From Flavobacterium segetis (lineage in GTDB: Bacteria > Bacteroidota > Bacteroidia > Flavobacteriales > Flavobacteriaceae): a stretch of 64,000 bases of DNA. A program made the position numbers and the translations under genes. Shown piece after piece: positions 62,786 through 64,000 of this stretch. The notes under the pieces are model-generated. The model was not told the origin of the DNA and did not search any database. It was given only the letters and a program-made list of their open reading frames with translations. The DNA is taken from NCBI RefSeq assembly GCF_900129575.1, contig NZ_FQWE01000004.1, forward strand, positions 124,001 to 188,000. The letters run 5' to 3'. The number at the start of each line of letters is the position of its first letter. Positions within the stretch are counted from its first letter, which is position 1.

Positions 62786-63674
62786 TGATTACTATTGTTG
62801 GTAGTTGTTTCTTTTTTAATTTTAAATTCATCCCTGAAATCCCTTGAAGTCCTCCAGTGTGAATGACTAAGATTTTTGAATTAGCAGGGAAATAATTATT
62901 TTTAATCATATCTATAACGCCAAAAACCATCTTTGCGGTATAAACGGGATCTAGTTGAATTTGGTTTTCTACAGTAAACTTATTTATAAAATGTATTAAA
63001 AGCTCATTTACTTTCCCATATCCACCAAAATGATAATCAGTTATTAATTGCCAATTTTTATGCTGTACAAAATTACTAATTTCCTCTTTTAAAAAATCAC
63101 CTTTTAATGCTGGAAATCCCAAAACTTTTTGATGGGGTAAAATACTATTGATAACTCCTGAAATAGTTCCGCCAGTTCCCACTGCACAACAGATATAATC
63201 AAATTCGGAATCGCTTTCTGTTAAAATTTCTTCACAACCTTTTATGGCTAATTGATTCGTTCCTCCTTCTGGAATTAAGTAAAAGTCGCCAAATTCTTCT
63301 TTTAGATTTTCCAAAAATGATATTTCACTTTTTAATCGGTAGAATTCTCTTGAAACAAATTTAAATTGCATTCCACAGCTTTGCGCAAATTTTAGTGTGG
63401 GATTTTCATTTATTTTATCAAATAACTCGTGGCCTCTAATAATCCCTATAGTTTTAAATCCTTTTTCTTTCCCCGCGTAAGCAACAGCAGCAATATGATT
63501 AGAAAAAGCTCCTCCAAATGTGAGGATTGTATTTTGATTTTCGATGAAAGCTTGAAGCAAATTATATTTAAGTTTTCTAAACTTGTTTCCCGATACAAAA
63601 GGATGAAGTAAATCTTCCCTTTTGATTTGTACGGAAATAGAATTTGATAACGATAAATTTAATTTTTGGTTCAA
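62778..63674 (-). CDS. 1-aminocyclopropane-1-carboxylate deaminase/D-cysteine desulfhydrase-like PLP enzyme, 298 aa
   Basis: This fold-type II pyridoxal-phosphate enzyme has the Schiff-base lysine in KREDLLHPFVSGNKFRKLKY near residues 18-37. TFGGAFSNHIAAVAYAGKEK, IPEGGTNQLAIKGCEEI and CCAVGTGGTISGVINS (phosphate loop) follow. The family deaminates ACC or desulfurates D-cysteine; the sequence does not decide between them, and in this phylum D-cysteine desulfhydrase or a related reaction is plausible. It overlaps the glucosaminidase gene by 8 bases. Confidence 0.88.
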   Translation of the reverse strand: MNQKLNLSLSNSISVQIKREDLLHPFVSGNKFRKLKYNLLQAFIENQNTILTFGGAFSNHIAAVAYAGKEKGFKTIGIIRGHELFDKINENPTLKFAQSCGMQFKFVSREFYRLKSEISFLENLKEEFGDFYLIPEGGTNQLAIKGCEEILTESDSEFDYICCAVGTGGTISGVINSILPHQKVLGFPALKGDFLKEEISNFVQHKNWQLITDYHFGGYGKVNELLIHFINKFTVENQIQLDPVYTAKMVFGVIDMIKNNYFPANSKILVIHTGGLQGISGMNLKLKKKQLPTIVIND

Positions 63675-63716
63675 CTGTTACTGGATTTGTAACAAAGGTA
63701 AAATTTAATATATAAA

Positions 63717-63741
63717 AAATGCAACCATTTAGATTGCATTT
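63717..63741 (-). terminator. Terminator of the rightmost gene
   Basis: An 8-bp inverted repeat (63717-63724 and 63734-63741) with a 9-base loop is followed on the minus strand by a T run. It lies 22 bases past the stop of the T9SS cargo gene. Confidence 0.7.
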
Positions 63742-63763
63742 CATTTTTATCCGTCGAAAATAA

Positions 63764-64000
63764 TCAGTTTTTAACTATTACTTTTTTTCCAACTACCTGT
63801 TTATCTTTTGTCATAATTTTTAAAATATAGATTCCAGAACTCAATCCCGATGTCGACATCCGGTAAGTAGAATCAGCACCTAAATCTTTTTTGATAAAGA
63901 TCAATTTACCAGCCACATCATAGAGCCCACAATTATCAAGATCTTTTAAAAGAGGATTATCAATTACTAAATTTTTTAATGAATTATCTTGATAAATAAG
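63764..64000 (-). CDS. C-terminal part of a T9SS type A sorting-domain protein, partial
   Basis: The minus strand is open from the right edge to a TGA at 63766-63764, giving 78 residues. They read as a type A C-terminal sorting domain: DNPLLKDLDNCGLYDVAGKL, then LSSGIYILKIMTKDKQVVGK and KVIVKN at the end. Such domains direct export by type IX secretion and are cut off during attachment or release. The passenger part lies beyond the window. Confidence 0.88.
   Translation of the reverse strand, partial: LIYQDNSLKNLVIDNPLLKDLDNCGLYDVAGKLIFIKKDLGADSTYRMSTSGLSSGIYILKIMTKDKQVVGKKVIVKN

Noticed and set aside
1-64000. tRNA or rRNA genes
   Set aside because: I looked for T-loop-like GTTCGA contexts and long GC-rich stretches; the hits fell inside coding sequence without cloverleaf potential.
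1-64000. Insertion sequence transposases or integrases
   Set aside because: None of the translated frames showed DDE, HUH or tyrosine recombinase motifs.

Overview
The window is a 64 kb piece of an AT-rich chromosome from a member of the Bacteroidota, most likely the family Flavobacteriaceae and probably Flavobacterium or a close relative. The evidence is a SusC/SusD pair, a PorV/PorQ-family protein, a type IX secretion C-terminal sorting domain at the right edge, a Lnb/DUF4105 protein, a 565-residue LysS, and promoters of the Bacteroidetes TTTG / TAnnTTTG type. Gene identities come from reading translated sequence and motifs; no database search was run.

Layout. 1-10,100 is a core region: the end of an unidentified gene, recQ, then kdsD-tatC-AhpD-like, lptB, a DUF5808-like small protein, a GH25 lysozyme, pssA, a PorV-like protein and a DUF4105 membrane protein. 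10,107-42,948 is one large, almost wholly minus-strand surface polysaccharide locus of about 33 kb. It holds an initiating sugar-phosphate transferase, an O-antigen ligase/polymerase, about fifteen glycosyltransferases, an SGNH/MBOAT acetylation pair, an AsnB-type amidotransferase, a neuA-neuC-neuB nonulosonate (sialic-acid type) set, a WbsX/GH99-like protein, two methyltransferases and a Wzm/Wzt ABC exporter. No Wzx flippase was seen, so export is probably ABC-dependent. kdsD and lptB outside the locus serve lipopolysaccharide as well.

43,200-53,100 holds a susD-susC pair, rnhB, lipB, a small lipoprotein, lysS and an outer-membrane barrel protein. 53,273-60,000 looks like a metal and respiration region: a TonB receptor with the CxxxM/HxM copper motif of OprC/NosA, a Met/His-rich lipoprotein and a small Cys-motif protein. 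Next to it are an uncharacterised TIM-barrel-like protein with a cysteine set and a divergent 12-TM histidine-rich protein, which share a control region carrying an FNR/CRP-like half-palindrome. 60,000-64,000 holds a Spy-like protein, hemL, a glucosaminidase-LysM lipoprotein, an ACC deaminase-like enzyme and the end of a T9SS cargo protein.

The least explained structure is at 20,009-21,133. A small PD-(D/E)xK (GxxExxY) gene sits between the SGNH and MBOAT genes. Upstream of it is a tandem array of roughly 139-bp noncoding units, and a short inverted copy of the unit core lies on its other side. It looks like an inserted, self-contained element and is the best candidate here for an undescribed system. 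No tRNA, rRNA, CRISPR array or recognisable transposase was found.
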